Below, piece after piece: positions 1 through 11,348 of a stretch of 64,000 bases of DNA (positions are counted from its first letter, which is position 1; every line of letters starts with the position of its first letter). The notes beneath the pieces were generated by a model. It was not told where the DNA came from. It did no database searches and saw nothing but the letters and a program-made list of their open reading frames with translations. The translations under genes and the position numbers were made by a program. Source of the DNA: Serripes groenlandicus (taxonomy: Eukaryota; Mollusca; Bivalvia; Cardiida; Cardiidae); the NCBI GenBank assembly GCA_031761405.1, contig JASEVX010000007.1, positions 54,880,616 through 54,944,615 on the forward strand, written 5' to 3'.

Positions 1-1140
1 ATGGCCATGTTTTTGACCAATCAACATTGTTGAAGGAATCTGTTAGAGGACCATCCTAGGAACATTTCTACAAAATTATTTGAAAATCAGCCCGAAACTT
101 TCGTAGAAGATTTTTTAAGTTTTCACTATAGCCATATATGGCAAAAATAGCCCCGCACCCTGGCAGCCATAGTTTTCGACTAATCAACATGGCTTGAAGG
201 ATCTGATAGAGGGTCACCCAAAGAACATTTCTACAAAATTATTTGAAAATTTGCCTGAAACTTTCGGAGGAGAAGATTTTTTAAGTTTTCACTATAGCCA
301 TATAAGGCAAAATAGCCCCGCCCCCTGGCAGTCATAGTTTTCCACTAATCAACATGGCTTGAAGGAATCTGACAGAGGGTCTCCCAAGGAACATTTCTAG
401 AAAATTATTAGAAAATTTGCCAAACACTTTTTGAGGTAAAGATATTTTAATTTTACATTATAGCCATATAAGGCAAATTAGCCCCGCTCCCCTGGCGACC
501 ATGTTTTTCGTCCAATCAACTTGGCTTGAAGGAATCTGATAGAGGGTCACACAAGGAACATTTCTACAAGATTATTTGAAAATCGGCCGGAAACTTTCGT
601 CGGAGAAGATTTTTTTAAGTTTTCACTATAGCCATATACGGCAAAATAACCCCACACTCTGATGGCCATGTTTTTGACTAATCAACATGGCTTGAAGGAA
701 TCTGATAGAGGGTCTCCCAAGGAACATTTCTACAAAATTATTTGAAAATTTGCAAAACCCTTTTTGAGGTAAAGATATTTTTCACTATAGCCATATAAGG
801 CAAAATGCCCCGCACCCCTGGCCACCATGTTTTTCTACCAATCAACTTGGCTTGAAGGAATCTGATAGAGGGTCACCCAAGGAACATTTCTACAAAATTA
901 TTTGAAAATCGGCCTGACACTTTCGGAGGAGAAGCTTTTTCCCTATTTTTTTAATTTGGTTGCCATGGAACCAGATTTTTGCATGGATCCAAACAATTTG
1001 AATGAATTTAGTAGAGGACATTAAGAGGATGCTTCCTAGGAAGTTTCATCTTAATTGGCCAAGTGGTTAGGTAGGAGAAGTCGTTTGAAGCAAAACATTA
1101 ACGCATGCACGACGGACAATTCGCCATGACATAAGCTCGA
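1..1140. repeat. 165-bp tandem repeat array with unique tail
   Basis: About six head-to-tail units of roughly 165 bp, each with the landmarks CCATGTTTTTGACCAATCAA, GAACATTTCTACAAAATTAT and ACTATAGCCATATA, fill positions 1 to about 935. A tail (about 936-1140) contains TTGGTTGCCATGGAACCAGA and ends near ACGCATGCACGACGGACAAT. The same tail and one or two degraded units recur at about 56930-57490, and a related fragment lies at about 48060-48380, so this is a dispersed element with an expandable internal repeat. No coding signal is visible. The array probably continues past the left edge. Confidence 0.8.
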
Positions 1141-1180
1141 CTAGCTTTCAGCCAGAGGAGCTAATTATCATATTTCAATC

Positions 1181-1310
1181 ACCCTTTCCCTCAAATAGAC
1201 ACATTCTGACGCCTCTGCAGCAGACAGCTTTTTGAAAACATGGAAGCAGAGGAAGAAATTGCTCCATACAAGCAATTTCTCCTTTTGTCACAATGCTTTT
1301 TACTCATGCC
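1181..1310. mobile_element. Family A TTAA MITE, left-arm fragment
   Basis: ACCCTTTCCCTCAAATAGAC, the GACGCCTCTGCAGCAGACAG block and the central hairpin (GAAATTGCTC then GAGCAATTTC-like) are visible. The right arm is missing. Confidence 0.65.
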
Positions 1311-1324
1311 TCTTACTGTTGACA

Positions 1325-3960
1325 AATGCTAGTAAACTTACAGTTTTACATCTTGGGTCATTTAACAAACCTTTTACATCTTGGGTCATTAAACAAAACA
1401 AATGATCTGCCTGATCAAAATTATCAACAGGTTCACCCTGTGTGACACAATATGTAGTTCAAAATGATCTACTTAATGTTAGTTATCATGTACAAGTGTC
1501 TTCCTGGAAGGCTGTGTTATAGCTCAAAATGATTTACTTGAATGTCTTGTTCATAGTAATTAGTTAATTACACAGTTATCTTCCTGTATTATAGTAAACA
1601 AAAACAGATCTCATTGTGCATCCTTGATTCGTATTTGTATCGTTTACAACATTCCATTCCGTTACTGTTTTCCGAGTTAAAACAAACACTTTCATTCAGA
1701 ATACTTGTCACAACGACTCGCTGCTGTTACCAGCTTTGAAGAATGTCATTAACGTCGTTTTGTTTTTGTTTTCTACCCGTTTTGTTGCGTCCAGGACTTG
1801 CCATTTGTCTTTTATTTCTCTGATTCAACTAAAAACGAAACCGGAAATAACAGTAAATATACCCCAACTTTTCCAATACATAAAAGTTGGTTGTAAAAAT
1901 GTCCCATACACTGACATTATGAATCTTCTTCACAAGTAATGCTGCGCATTATAATCTGTCAACATTTCCATGATCTGAAACGAAACAAAAATACATATAC
2001 AGTTACCGATTGCACAATAAAAATAAAATCAAGATGTGTATACATGTCTGCACAAAACCATTTTTATCAATATATATGTATGCTATGATTTGAATAATAA
2101 AATAGTCCGTTTATAATAGATACTTTGCAATAATTGATCTGCATTAAGTTATTTGTGGTTATAATGCATCTGTATCCAGTGAAGACTCGGAGGAGCCTAT
2201 GTATCATATTATGCAGTCTCACCAGTCTTAACTGACCATACACATGTAATTTAGACCTAGAAACAGCGTAGCCTCACTACTTCTATGTCAATATAACTAT
2301 GTCAATATAACTTTATAAATGACGCCAAGGCAAAGTGTCAGTTAGACATGGATTCACTAGACAATTTATAACATACTTACACAAATATACATATACATCA
2401 TGCATATGCTCCATCTAAGTATAGACAAAATCTGGAAAATTCATTTATCAATATACATTGTATTTCTTCATTCTTTTCAATAATAAAACTTGTAATGTAT
2501 ACATAATATCATCAATACAAATAACTGTACACACTTAAGTTTGAAAGCAGTTTTCACATCACTTAACCACTTTTGTCTCCTAAGTCCTTCTCCGAAGTCC
2601 TTCATTTATTTTTTATTTTTCATTTTCCTTCATATGCCACCCTTTTTAAATAATTAACAGATGTCAAATGATAAAACGAACAAGCGAATGTCTACAGGAA
2701 TTGGGCTATTTCCAGACATACGTGTACATGAAATACATGTGAGCTTATTTTCATATTCAGTTACGATACAGCACAGGGCGAAAACAAAAAAGTTTTCCAC
2801 TCCAAATTACAGTTTAATTGACAGACCTACCTCGAACGTTTTACGGATTGATGACTAAATGAACATGCACACATTTCTTTCCTGTCAGTCTTCCTCAATA
2901 TAAAACTTCATGTGTCTTTTCTCCACAAAAACAATAATAATCTATCGTCAGGGATAACCTCAGGGCAGCTTGTCAGATTTCTACTTTCATTTTGAACGGA
3001 AGTTGCAAGTTCTCCTTCGCAGAGTTGTCGTTCCTTACCATCTCTTTCAGTAAAATGAATCGATTGGCTAGATAATTAGTTGGGAGATAGTTTTTCATCG
3101 ACGCGTTTGACATTATTGTTAATACCGAACATCCAAAAATCACTTCTGATTATTTCGTTTCTAAAAAGTATATTCTTTATGATTGAACATTAAAACAAAT
3201 TGGTATATATTCATACATTAATTATGAATATATTTATTCAAACTTAAACTCAATATTGTAAACGTTCTACTTCAACTTTCAACCACTAATGCTTCCTTTT
3301 TACAGTCTTTTTTTCAATATTCAGATATCTTGATTCACCAAGGTTTTCGAAAATGCAGTTTTATTGCCTGATAATTGACACTACTTTTTTGTTGACGGTT
3401 AAAAAGATCCCTCTTTTTCGGCTCCCAGCTTTACACTGTCGTTCTGTTTATAGTCGGGGAGCCAACTGTTGTACGATTTCTCAAAATGCACATGACTATA
3501 GACAGTACCCTAAGGGGTACCGTCCAAAAAGCAACTGGAGATCATTAGAAAATAGTGGAAGTTCGCCAAATGGTTTCACGGCGAAATGCGATGGTAAATA
3601 AATCCACGAACGAGCGAACAACGCTTTATTCAGTAAAATAAGAAATAAAGTGTTTGTTTATTAAAGTATCAATCCTATTGAAAGGTCCCGTCATTTCTGA
3701 CCAACGAGACATTTGTGGCCTGATCCGGATCAATTGCCTATCAATTTAGCCGACTTTTGCATCGAGCAACATTTCAACGGATGTATAGCTCAACATTCAT
3801 TTTTTAATACTTTAAATGTACGAATGCAATGTGTAAATAACTTCGAAATTACGCAGTAAATGTTAAATACACATACGTATCTAAAGACCAATATGCACAA
3901 TGTTTTTTATTCATTTTCTATTATTTCGACTGCTGAACATAACTCGGTAACCTCTGTGAG
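1325..3960. other. No gene recognised
   Basis: AT-rich sequence with scattered stops and several AATAAA-like motifs. Short open frames at 1736-1939, 2661-2858 and 3353-3601 show no recognisable domain, no splice context and no repeat homology. The block at about 3014-3055 (CCTTCGCAGAGTTGTCGTTC) recurs at 32011-32045, so part of this stretch is an old dispersed repeat. Confidence 0.5.
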
Positions 3961-3972
3961 ATGGCCGGAGAT

Positions 3973-4270
3973 TGATTGATTGATTGATTGGGGTTTAACA
4001 CCGTTTTTAACAATTTCTCAGTCATATCACGGCGGCCAGTTTACCTACTCATGTGTTTTCTGATTTTCTCACACCAGTACTCCACACAACAATCTTCCCA
4101 AGCAACTGGCTGCTTTTCCACATAGACTTAGTCCATTGGTGGAAGACGAATGAGGCATGTCGCAATGACTTTTGTCAAACGTCGGAAAGAAAGTTGGCCG
4201 AGCCGGGATTCGAACTCACAACCCCTGGATTGACAGCCCGCGTCTTTACCGACTGAGCTACCGGGACTCG
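3973..4270 (-). mobile_element. tRNA-derived SINE (type 2), reverse orientation
   Basis: Read on the minus strand it begins with a tRNA-like head (AGTCCCGGTAGCTCAGTCGG, then GAGTTCGAATCCCGG as B box). It runs through a body that includes CAGCCAGTTGCTTGGGAAGA and ends in GCCGTGATATGACTGAGAAA, AAAACGGTGTTAAACCCCAA and an (AATC)n tail. Near-identical copies lie at 27946-28247 and 43072-43360. The head resembles a Lys/Ala-type tRNA. Confidence 0.85.
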
Positions 4271-4592
4271 ACGAGATGGCCGGAGGCACCCGAGTCATTA
4301 TTCTCAAACCTGGTCGTAATATGAAAAAACAATTCATAGGAATCAATAATGATTTTAGACTCACATTTATTCTAAGCTGTAAAAGTTATGGCCTAGAAGT
4401 TTGTATTCATCAAGTTTGCATGTAGGCCCGAGTTTGAGCTATTTTATTTCACCCCCGATACCCATCCTTTTTGCCAGGTACCTGACGATTGGCATAACTA
4501 GGTGGCGGCTGTCTCATCGGCCATATCAGACAGACCACCACTGTCGATACTAGGGGTCAAACCTTCGACCTCCCGCTCCTGAAGCGGATGCT

Positions 4593-4822
4593 TTAACCCT
4601 TTCCCTCATACGACAAGTCTGCAGCAGACGACTTTGAACGTATTTTGTCAAAAAATAGAAAATCTCTATAATTGAATGGATAACCTATGACTAAAAGTGG
4701 AAAACATCGTGGCAAAAGGAGAAATTGCACGTTTTGTGCAATTTCTTCTTTTGTCACTATGTTTTCAGAAAGCCGTCTGCTGCAGAGGCGTCCGAAAGCG
4801 TTTATATGAGGGAAAGGGTTAA
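4593..4822. mobile_element. Family A MITE, full length
   Basis: A complete 230-bp copy bounded by TTAA on both sides, with termini CCCTTTCCCTCATA and TATGAGGGAAAGGG. Subterminal GCAGCAGACG/CGTCTGCTGC blocks and a central hairpin (GAGAAATTGCAC/GTGCAATTTC) are intact. TTAA target duplications with CCC termini are what piggyBac-type transposases leave; this assignment is an inference because no transposase is present. Confidence 0.85.
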
Positions 4823-4992
4823 CCATTAGGAATCGTGTTTCGGGACCTGGCCGTGTTAATGGAATGTGTTTTTGCGCTAAGAATTATTCACCGAATGTAG
4901 ACCAAGCTTAGGCTGCAAGAAAAAAACACGGTGAATTTGGCGAATACTGTTCGCAAATGTTGTTTTTAAAATAGTAATGAGGGTGTCAGTGC

Positions 4993-5149
4993 TTAACCCT
5001 TTCCCACCTGCAGACGCATTTTTGACTTAATAGCAGTAGACGACTTTTGAAAACATTTAAGCTATCGTTTATTGCGATTGTTCATGTTTTTTTGTCACTA
5101 TGTGTTCTAAGTCGTCTCCTGCAGATGTGTTGTATGTGGGAAAGGGTTA
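4993..5149. mobile_element. Family A MITE, short variant
   Basis: TTAACCCTTTCCCACCTGCA at the left and GTATGTGGGAAAGGGTTA at the right, with an internal deletion of the central region. It belongs to the CCCAC(A/C)TGCAGACGCATTT subtype that also occurs at 20169, 25221 and 39891. Confidence 0.75.
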
Positions 5150-5299
5150 CAGATGCATACAGCGGTATCGGGGTTAACATTAATTGAAGGACGTCCAACA
5201 TGACTTGGATTTTTGAATACAACATTGAATAACAGCTATAATCACCCGTAGTGGTGAAGTTTTGAAGGTGGAGTTTTGGTCATACAAAATACTTTTAAA

Positions 5300-5462
5300 A
5301 TGGTATGTGAATGGCTTTCATTGGGTGACGCTCGGGATTATGGGTGTTATCATTACGACTGACTCGCTGGTATTAGGATACATGGATCAGTGGTTCTGGT
5401 AACTTACCTTAGAAACGCCGTGATATACTAGAAAACATGTTGAACGCGGCGTTAAACACAAT
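5300..5462 (+). mobile_element. SINE type 1, 3' part
   Basis: Carries the body ACGACTGACTCGCTGGT, GGTAACTTAC and the tail AACGCCGTGATATA, GCGGCGTTAAACAC shared with the copies at 10318 and 19427. The tRNA-like head is missing. Confidence 0.65.
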
Positions 5463-5485
5463 AATATATATATACTATCGAACAA

Positions 5486-5523
5486 ATGAGCCATCCCGCG
5501 AGAAAACCAACATTGTGGACTCT
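5486..5523. mobile_element. Family D MITE fragment
   Basis: ATGAGCCATCCCGCGAGAAA followed by ACCAACATTGTGGACTCT, the terminal arm of family D, breaks off abruptly into other sequence. Confidence 0.6.
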
Positions 5524-5609
5524 ACATATAGATAGATATTCTTTATTTCCTCCATATTTGAAGAGTTAGTACATTTCATAACAAACATTACAGAAGTGAG
5601 AACATAAAT

Positions 5610-5679
5610 AAATACATATATACACACAAACATATAAACCTACATATATATACACACATATATACATACACATACACAT

Positions 5680-5724
<45 letters not shown>

Positions 5725-5800
5725 TACATATATACATATACACATCCACACATACATATACACACATACATACACACAAACATATACACAAGCATACGAA
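5610..5800. repeat. AT/AC-rich microsatellite
   Basis: Runs of (TA)n with interspersed TACATA and CACATA. Minus-strand open frames here (5566-5775 and 5588-5824) are products of the repeat and not genes. Confidence 0.9.
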
Positions 5801-6339
5801 AAGTCCTTGAAAACGGGGAAACAAAAAGGTTATTTACAGTAGTACAATTTACATGCAGTCAAAAAAAAAAATATATAGTCCAATTCGTAAATCTCCTCGG
5901 ACGAAACGAAACTCAGAGAAGATATATATGGACAGGTGTATGAGACACGTTTAGAAGTAAAAAATAACATTTGCATGTAATGAATACAATGATCAGCCTG
6001 TGCATTCGGGCATTCTTATCATTGTCAACACTGTTCGTTACCCATGAAACAGTACTTATATCAAAAGCAAGTCTTTACCAATGTGGTAATTTGATAGAAT
6101 CACTCATGATGATACAAATAGCTGGATACCAGGGGAATAGGCTTAAAATATAAATCACTAACACAGTTGATTATATATTCCATACTCACAAATATTCGCT
6201 AATTTTAAGGACTTTTGGTTCCTCAAACTGTTCCGTAATACGCTGTTAACGTAGCATACGGGTACATGTTAATAAGTGATGGCTGAAAGAAAACGCATTT
6301 AGAATAAATGGTGATTCATATAACAGCTTATTTGTTCTA

Positions 6340-6627
6340 CTAACCAGGATTTATAAACCTTAACAAGCTTGACATCTTCTGTAGTTGTATTAGAGTAACC
6401 TTGAAGCAAAGTACCCTTATATCGGCTGTTATTTGTAGGGACGGGTAACCTGATATTATTTCTATAATCTGTTGTTCAGGCATTAACTGACATAAGGCGT
6501 TATACGACTTATTACCTAAGGCAGTATGTAATCTGCACCAGAGGCGATCTTGGTGATGATTGTTATTTATACAAAATAATACTAAGTGTGTGACTATATC
6601 ATCTATAATTATATGGCATTTGGGCAT
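6340..6627 (-). pseudogene. Frameshifted C-terminal part of the LINE ORF
   Basis: A 95-residue frame starting MPKCHIIIDDIVTHLVLFC, directly after and one base out of phase with the 884-residue frame. Its Cys/His spacing and position fit the C-terminal end of LINE ORF2, so a single-base indel near 6620-6650 probably split one original frame. Confidence 0.55.
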
Positions 6628-9263
6628 GAAGTCAAATATTTGCGAGAAAATAAGCGTCCAATAAGTAAAATTAATGTTTTACAGTAAGGGAGATAATCTC
6701 GATATAACTGTGCAAATCGCCATGCATTACTAGGCGTGTACTCGCTGTGGAATAAAAGGTATTTAGTTAGAGTTTCGTCTCCTATTAATCTGTTCCTATA
6801 TTCTTCATTTGTATGGTCAGTTATTGCTCGATTTATGATTTTCTTCCATAATGGCAGTTTAGGAAATGTCGCGCTTTCCGCAAAATCTAACAGATATTTA
6901 GTAAGTTTGTATTTCCCAAATATACGATATATGTCTGGCATGAAACCGAGGGCGTTTCGAGGTGAGTTTAAGAATTTTACAAACCTTTGAATGAACATGA
7001 TTTTCAACATTTTAGTTTCTGAAACATAGCAAAGCTGACCGAAGAACAAGAGTTTCCTTTTGTCAATTTCGTATTCTAATGGACGCATTGCGATGGAGCT
7101 AAGAGCGACAATTGTTCTAGTTGAATGCGGGAGTGATTGCATATGTTTGATGCACTGACTATGAGCTTTTTCGAGAAAATGAATGTGTTGTTTTGTCATG
7201 TCATTCCATAATTCACATCCGTATAATGCCGTAGGTAGAACTATCGAATCATATAAACGTTTACAAGTTAAAGCATGTAGTCGTTCGGTGTAAACATGAA
7301 TATCTGCTAAACTAAAGTATGTTTTTCTAATCTTAGCACAAGCTTGCGACACAACACCATCGAGACTCAGAGATTTATTACATTCTATACCTAGATGCGT
7401 ATATTTATCAGTTTCCGCAACTGTATTAGAGCCTAGGTACCACGTTTGTTTACGAGTTTGGAATTCATTTTTCGATTCGTTGAAAACTAGAACATTACTT
7501 TTATTTGCGTTATAAAAATAGTGGTCCAAAATAGAATTTTGGTAACACTTATCCATGAGTCGCTCAAGTCCACTTTTAACCAACGATACTAATACCATAT
7601 CATCTGCTGTCGTAGGACAACCGAAGCTGTAGTCGTTTATTTTTAGACAATACTTAGAATTGGACAATTCCTCCATTAAATCATTAATGAATACAAGATA
7701 CAACCGTGGACTGAGGACTTGGCCCTGTCTGGTTCCCTGAAGTATAGGGAACCAATCGGAGGTATACCCTTGTGTTTTTACACAGCTGTAAGCGTCTTGG
7801 AAGAGACTGTAGATTATTTTAAATAAACTTTTCTTAATGCCTGTTTTATATAATTTTGTCAATAAGATATTGTGAGAAACTCTGTCGAAAGCTTGTCTGA
7901 CATCAAGAAAACATGAGTAAACTTTGGAATTATTTTCCTTAGAAAAGTAAATACTCTCACGGAATAAAAATGACGTCATCAAACAGCTTATATTCTTCTG
8001 GAATCCTCCTTGTAGGGGATGTATCGAAACTGAATGGTCTTTTTCTATGAAGTCTAGTATAATTTTTTCATACAATTTTAACATAGTCGAACATAAAGAT
8101 ATTGCTCTATAGCTATTTGGGTCTGATTTGTTTTTATTACCACCCTTATATAAAACTGTAATCATACCTTGTTTCATTTTGTGTGGGGTATATGCAAATT
8201 GTGTCATTTTCTGATACAGTAGTGTTAATGCCTTTATAATGACGGATCCACCGTGCAATAGATGTTCATAATATACATTATCAGGACCACATGCTTTATT
8301 TTTTTTACACGATTTCAAATTTGTTTCGACTTTCCTTTCGCCGATGTTTATATCATCGATTATATGACCATCTAGAGAATTACATATGGAAGAAAGCTCC
8401 ATTTCTGCGCGAGTGTTATTTTCAGTAATAAAGCTTTCATGTTGAGAGGGGATATACAGATCAGAAAAGTAGTTTTTCCAACCAACATTAATCTCTTCAG
8501 GATCTCTGTATATACGGCCATTGAAATTCATCTGTGATGTTAATGTACATATTTTCTTTTTTTTGCGTTTATTAATAATCTTCCAAAATTGATTATTATC
8601 AACTTCTGCTGCTGTATCTAATTCTTTTTCTAGAGAGTTGATGTAAATTTGAACTGTTTTTCTATAAAATTGTCTAAAGGTATTTTTAGCAATTTTGTAA
8701 TTATTGCACGATGGAGAGTCGCGACCTCGTGGCCTATTTTCACTTAACCACATTTTACGTTTCATGTTCATATCTTTGTGTAATTTTGTTAAGGTGGAGT
8801 TCCAATATGGTTTAATAAAAGGTTTATATTTTGGTTTTGGGATGTGTTTCTCTGTTGCCCTATGTACAGATTGTATGATATTGTGATACAGGTCATCAAT
8901 TTCGGAGTGGGATGAAATAGATTCCCCTTTTAGTATTGATTTTAATAATTGGTCATCATTTCCTAAATATTGTTTATAATTCAAAATGGAACGTGGTTTC
9001 AGAGTTCTCCAGTTTATTGCGTACGAATTGGAAACTTTTATTGGGTGGTTATGACTAGTGTGTGTCTGACTAATTATCTCACACAGTAAAGGGCGGTGCG
9101 TAGAGAAGTCAATAGCATTGTCCTCCACAATACTGCATTTACATACTGAGGGAAGATCATGTTCTGCGATCACCATATGATCTATCAATGTTTCTCTTGA
9201 GGAATTATAAGGAATATTACTATATTCAGATCCGGAGCATATTTGCAAATTATCTAGGGCCAC
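6609..9263 (-). CDS. LINE ORF2-like protein: endonuclease remnant and reverse transcriptase
   Basis: An uninterrupted frame of 884 residues, counted from a GTG codon; the true start is lost upstream. Residues 25-60 carry the end of an exonuclease-endonuclease domain, with STHRPL (54-59) in place of the usual SDHRPL. Reverse-transcriptase blocks follow in order: GPDNVYYEHLL (326-336), SYRAISLCSTMLKLYEK (384-400), the first catalytic aspartates in FLDVRQAFD (452-460), GTRQGQVLSP (510-519) and the active-site block TADDMVLVS (552-560). A region with YGCELW and a long helical tail is typical of LINE C-termini. The product would copy element RNA into DNA at a nicked target. The intact RT frame suggests a fairly recent insertion, but with the N-terminus missing and the C-terminus frameshifted the copy cannot be autonomous. 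Confidence 0.85.
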   Translation of the reverse strand: MALDNLQICSGSEYSNIPYNSSRETLIDHMVIAEHDLPSVCKCSIVEDNAIDFSTHRPLLCEIISQTHTSHNHPIKVSNSYAINWRTLKPRSILNYKQYLGNDDQLLKSILKGESISSHSEIDDLYHNIIQSVHRATEKHIPKPKYKPFIKPYWNSTLTKLHKDMNMKRKMWLSENRPRGRDSPSCNNYKIAKNTFRQFYRKTVQIYINSLEKELDTAAEVDNNQFWKIINKRKKKKICTLTSQMNFNGRIYRDPEEINVGWKNYFSDLYIPSQHESFITENNTRAEMELSSICNSLDGHIIDDINIGERKVETNLKSCKKNKACGPDNVYYEHLLHGGSVIIKALTLLYQKMTQFAYTPHKMKQGMITVLYKGGNKNKSDPNSYRAISLCSTMLKLYEKIILDFIEKDHSVSIHPLQGGFQKNISCLMTSFLFRESIYFSKENNSKVYSCFLDVRQAFDRVSHNILLTKLYKTGIKKSLFKIIYSLFQDAYSCVKTQGYTSDWFPILQGTRQGQVLSPRLYLVFINDLMEELSNSKYCLKINDYSFGCPTTADDMVLVSLVKSGLERLMDKCYQNSILDHYFYNANKSNVLVFNESKNEFQTRKQTWYLGSNTVAETDKYTHLGIECNKSLSLDGVVSQACAKIRKTYFSLADIHVYTERLHALTCKRLYDSIVLPTALYGCELWNDMTKQHIHFLEKAHSQCIKHMQSLPHSTRTIVALSSIAMRPLEYEIDKRKLLFFGQLCYVSETKMLKIMFIQRFVKFLNSPRNALGFMPDIYRIFGKYKLTKYLLDFAESATFPKLPLWKKIINRAITDHTNEEYRNRLIGDETLTKYLLFHSEYTPSNAWRFAQLYRDYLPYCKTLILLIGRLFSRKYLTSCPNAI

Positions 9264-9326
9264 TAAGTTATGCCTGAGTAGTAATTCAATTAAGAGCGTG
9301 CCCCTATTGTCAAGTTTAAAGGAAAA

Positions 9327-9407
9327 ATCGGAACGCGGACTGCGTAGGCTGATCTGGGTCGATACATTACGCAGAGGCTTTTATGTTGGTTTTCTCACGG
9401 AACGTCT
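9327..9407. mobile_element. Family D MITE, one arm
   Basis: CGGACTGCGTAGGCTGATCT, GGGTCGATACATTACGCAGA and TTGGTTTTCTCACGGAACG match the right arm of family D. The left arm was lost where the LINE copy begins. Confidence 0.7.
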
Positions 9408-9409
9408 TA

Positions 9410-10025
9410 AATTGATTAGCATGATTTGAATTTAATTCTACAAACAACAGCACTGATGATTATAAAACTAAAGGTATAGTCATTGCAATAAATTAGCTTT
9501 GGCTTATAAACGTAAACATCAAGTTCAAGTGCGGGATGATTCATTTTGTTATTCGGCCGAAGGCGTTTTACCACTGACAGCAGTATAAAAACGCACGAAT
9601 CACTCTAGCGTATATTTCTACACTACCGAGACAAACAAGCTGAATTTACTCATTCGCCTTATGTATTAGAGTGAATCAGTGTGCGTAAACATATTTAATA
9701 TATAGATACTTAGTACGTGTTTTGTTTTAACGTTATATGTGCGCGAAACCAATACTTTTCGTTGAGGAAAACTATTCGTTATTTTTTTTCAAAATCGTCA
9801 ATTATCTATCAATAAAAAAACAGTTTATCCAAAGTAATACATTTCGATAAGCAATAATTCGAAGTCGAAAGGGAGCTTTCAATTACCTCGAATTTTGGTG
9901 TTCGCTGGATTTATATATGTATTTATTTATTTAGTGTCAGCTTCTAAATCCGTGTGATTTTTACGCGTTAATGAAAAGCAAGCCATTGGTATACGTCTGA
10001 ACATGGTACAGCAGCAGTGGATCGA
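9410..10025. other. No gene recognised
   Basis: AT-rich sequence with no open frame of note, no tRNA-like boxes and no match to the repeat families seen elsewhere in the window. Confidence 0.4.
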
Positions 10026-10027
10026 TT

Positions 10028-10256
10028 CGACCCTTACCCTCATACGACAATTATGCAGCAGACGACTTTGAACATATTTTGTCAACAAATAGAAAATCTC
10101 TATTATTGAATGAATAATCTATGACTAAAAGTGGAAAACATTGTGGCAAAAGGAGAAATTGCTCGTTTTGAGCAATTTCTTCTTTTGTCACTATGTTTTC
10201 AAAAAGCTGTCTGCTGCAGAGGTGTCAGACCGCGTCTATATGAGGGAAAGGGTTAA
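10028..10256. mobile_element. Family A MITE, full length
   Basis: Left terminus CCCTTACCCTCATACGACAA (degraded), right terminus TATGAGGGAAAGGGTTAA, central hairpin GAAATTGCTCG/GAGCAATTTC. Confidence 0.8.
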
Positions 10257-10317
10257 ACGATACATACATTCGAGTTATCCCATGATCGGGTTATCACGAG
10301 TCCACTGTGTGTGTAGC

Positions 10318-10572
10318 ACCGCCTCAGTGGTGCAGTGGTAGAGCGTCCGCCTAGAGTGCGGGAGGTCGCGGGTTCGATCCCCAGTCGAGTCACATCAGAG
10401 ACTTTAACAATGTAGTAATTGCTGCTCTTCTTGGCGATCAGGGTTGCAGGGTAAGCTTAACGACTGACTGGCTGGTGTCGGGATAAATGGACCAGTAGTA
10501 CTGGTAACTTACCCAGGAAACGCCGTGATATAACTGAAATAGTGTTAAAAGTGGCGTAAAACACGAAACAAT
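10318..10572 (+). mobile_element. tRNA-derived SINE (type 1)
   Basis: The head CGCCTCAGTGGTGCAGTGG runs into TAGAGCGTCCGCC (A-box region), followed by GGTCGCGGGTTCGATCCCC (B box). The body contains GACTGACTGGCTGGTGTCGG, and the tail is AACGCCGTGATATAACTGAA then GTGGCGTAAAACACGAAAC. The same element is complete at 19427-19680. Confidence 0.85.
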
Positions 10573-10599
10573 ATGTATGTGTATCTGAAGGACTTATTT

Positions 10600-11060
10600 C
10601 CTATGCTGTGGTAGTCATTCATGCTTTCCCACATACAGATGCAGACAAAACGAAAACATGCTCAAAACGAGCAATTTCTCCTTTAGACACAATGTTAACA
10701 GTAATGAAACTTTATCTTTAATAGATTTTCCATATGTTCGCACAGATGTTTCCAAAGTTTTCTGCTGTTATTTTGTTGGATCTGGGAAAAAAAATTAAAA
10801 AAAATGTTGTCGAGATAATTTCGTCGGTACCATATATAATGTAATGTTTTATCTTTTTTTTTTTTTTTTTTAAATTATTTATGGAAATGGTTGTTCATAT
10901 ATATGTTCAAGAATGAACGGTGTTGATAAATTAACGTATATTTAATCTCAACGAATCGGATTGTCCTATATAGTCAATCGACTGCTTCACTTTGGAATTA
11001 TCCTGCAGTTTCTGGTCTTTACTTTGGCTGTAATAACTGTAAATACTATCATACACTATT
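10600..11060. other. Degenerate family A MITE, poly-T tract and NTR-gene 5' flank
   Basis: About 10620-10790 holds a badly decayed family A copy (TTTCCCACATACAGATGCAG, CTCAAAACGAGCAATTTCTC). A T-rich run lies at about 10853-10872. The rest is the upstream flank of the NTR-like gene; no upstream exon could be recognised. Confidence 0.5.
10964..10972 (+). promoter_or_regulatory. Possible TATA-like box of the NTR-like gene
   Basis: TCCTATATA lies about 118 bp upstream of the ATG at 11090. Position and composition are compatible with a core promoter, but such strings are common in AT-rich DNA. Confidence 0.2.
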
Positions 11061-11089
11061 TCAGAACAGTTTAAGCTAAAAAAAACATC

Positions 11090-11348
11090 ATGTTTAGTTT
11101 ATGCATTGTGCTCGTGTCCATGGTAACAGTTGTGTTCGGCTGTTCACCACCCGAAGGTGGATTCATTCCCGCAACTCCACCACAAAAAGTGAGCTATTCA
11201 GAATACGTGGTCATGGGGGAAGTGAAATCGATCTTAGAGGAGGACCCGATATACGGGAATATGTACGAAACATACGGGGCCAAAGTGTATGTACAGTGTT
11301 CTTATAAAGGAGAGCCACTGCCTGGGATGATAACAATCGGTGCAGCAG
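11090..11348 (+). CDS. NTR-like gene exon 1 (signal peptide and N-terminal half of module)
   Basis: ATG at 11090 has A at -3 and is followed at once by a classic signal peptide, which fixes the start. The exon codes residues 1-86 plus one base and ends GCAG/GTAATG. A shorter reading that runs through the donor to a stop at 11405 would end the protein in the middle of the NTR module and is less likely. Intron 1 (11349-39545) is about 28 kb. Confidence 0.85.

Larger units (their letters stand above)
6340..9330 (-). mobile_element. 5'-truncated LINE retrotransposon
   Basis: A non-LTR retrotransposon copy on the minus strand. The frame is open from about 9318, where the sequence reads as the C-terminal part of an apurinic-type endonuclease (DNRGTLLIELLLRHNLVAL), through a complete reverse transcriptase to a C-terminal region. 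The 5' boundary abuts a family D fragment at 9327-9407, so the start of the endonuclease is lost. Near 6620-6650 the frame shifts by one base and the expected C-terminal region continues in another frame (6627-6340). The clade (CR1/Jockey/I-like) is not resolved by eye. Confidence 0.85.

Noticed and set aside
4053..4256. Frames inside SINE copies (for example ERKLAEPGFELTTPGLTAR)
   Set aside because: The same peptide appears at 4053, 27939, 40663 and 43070 because it is translated from the SINE head.
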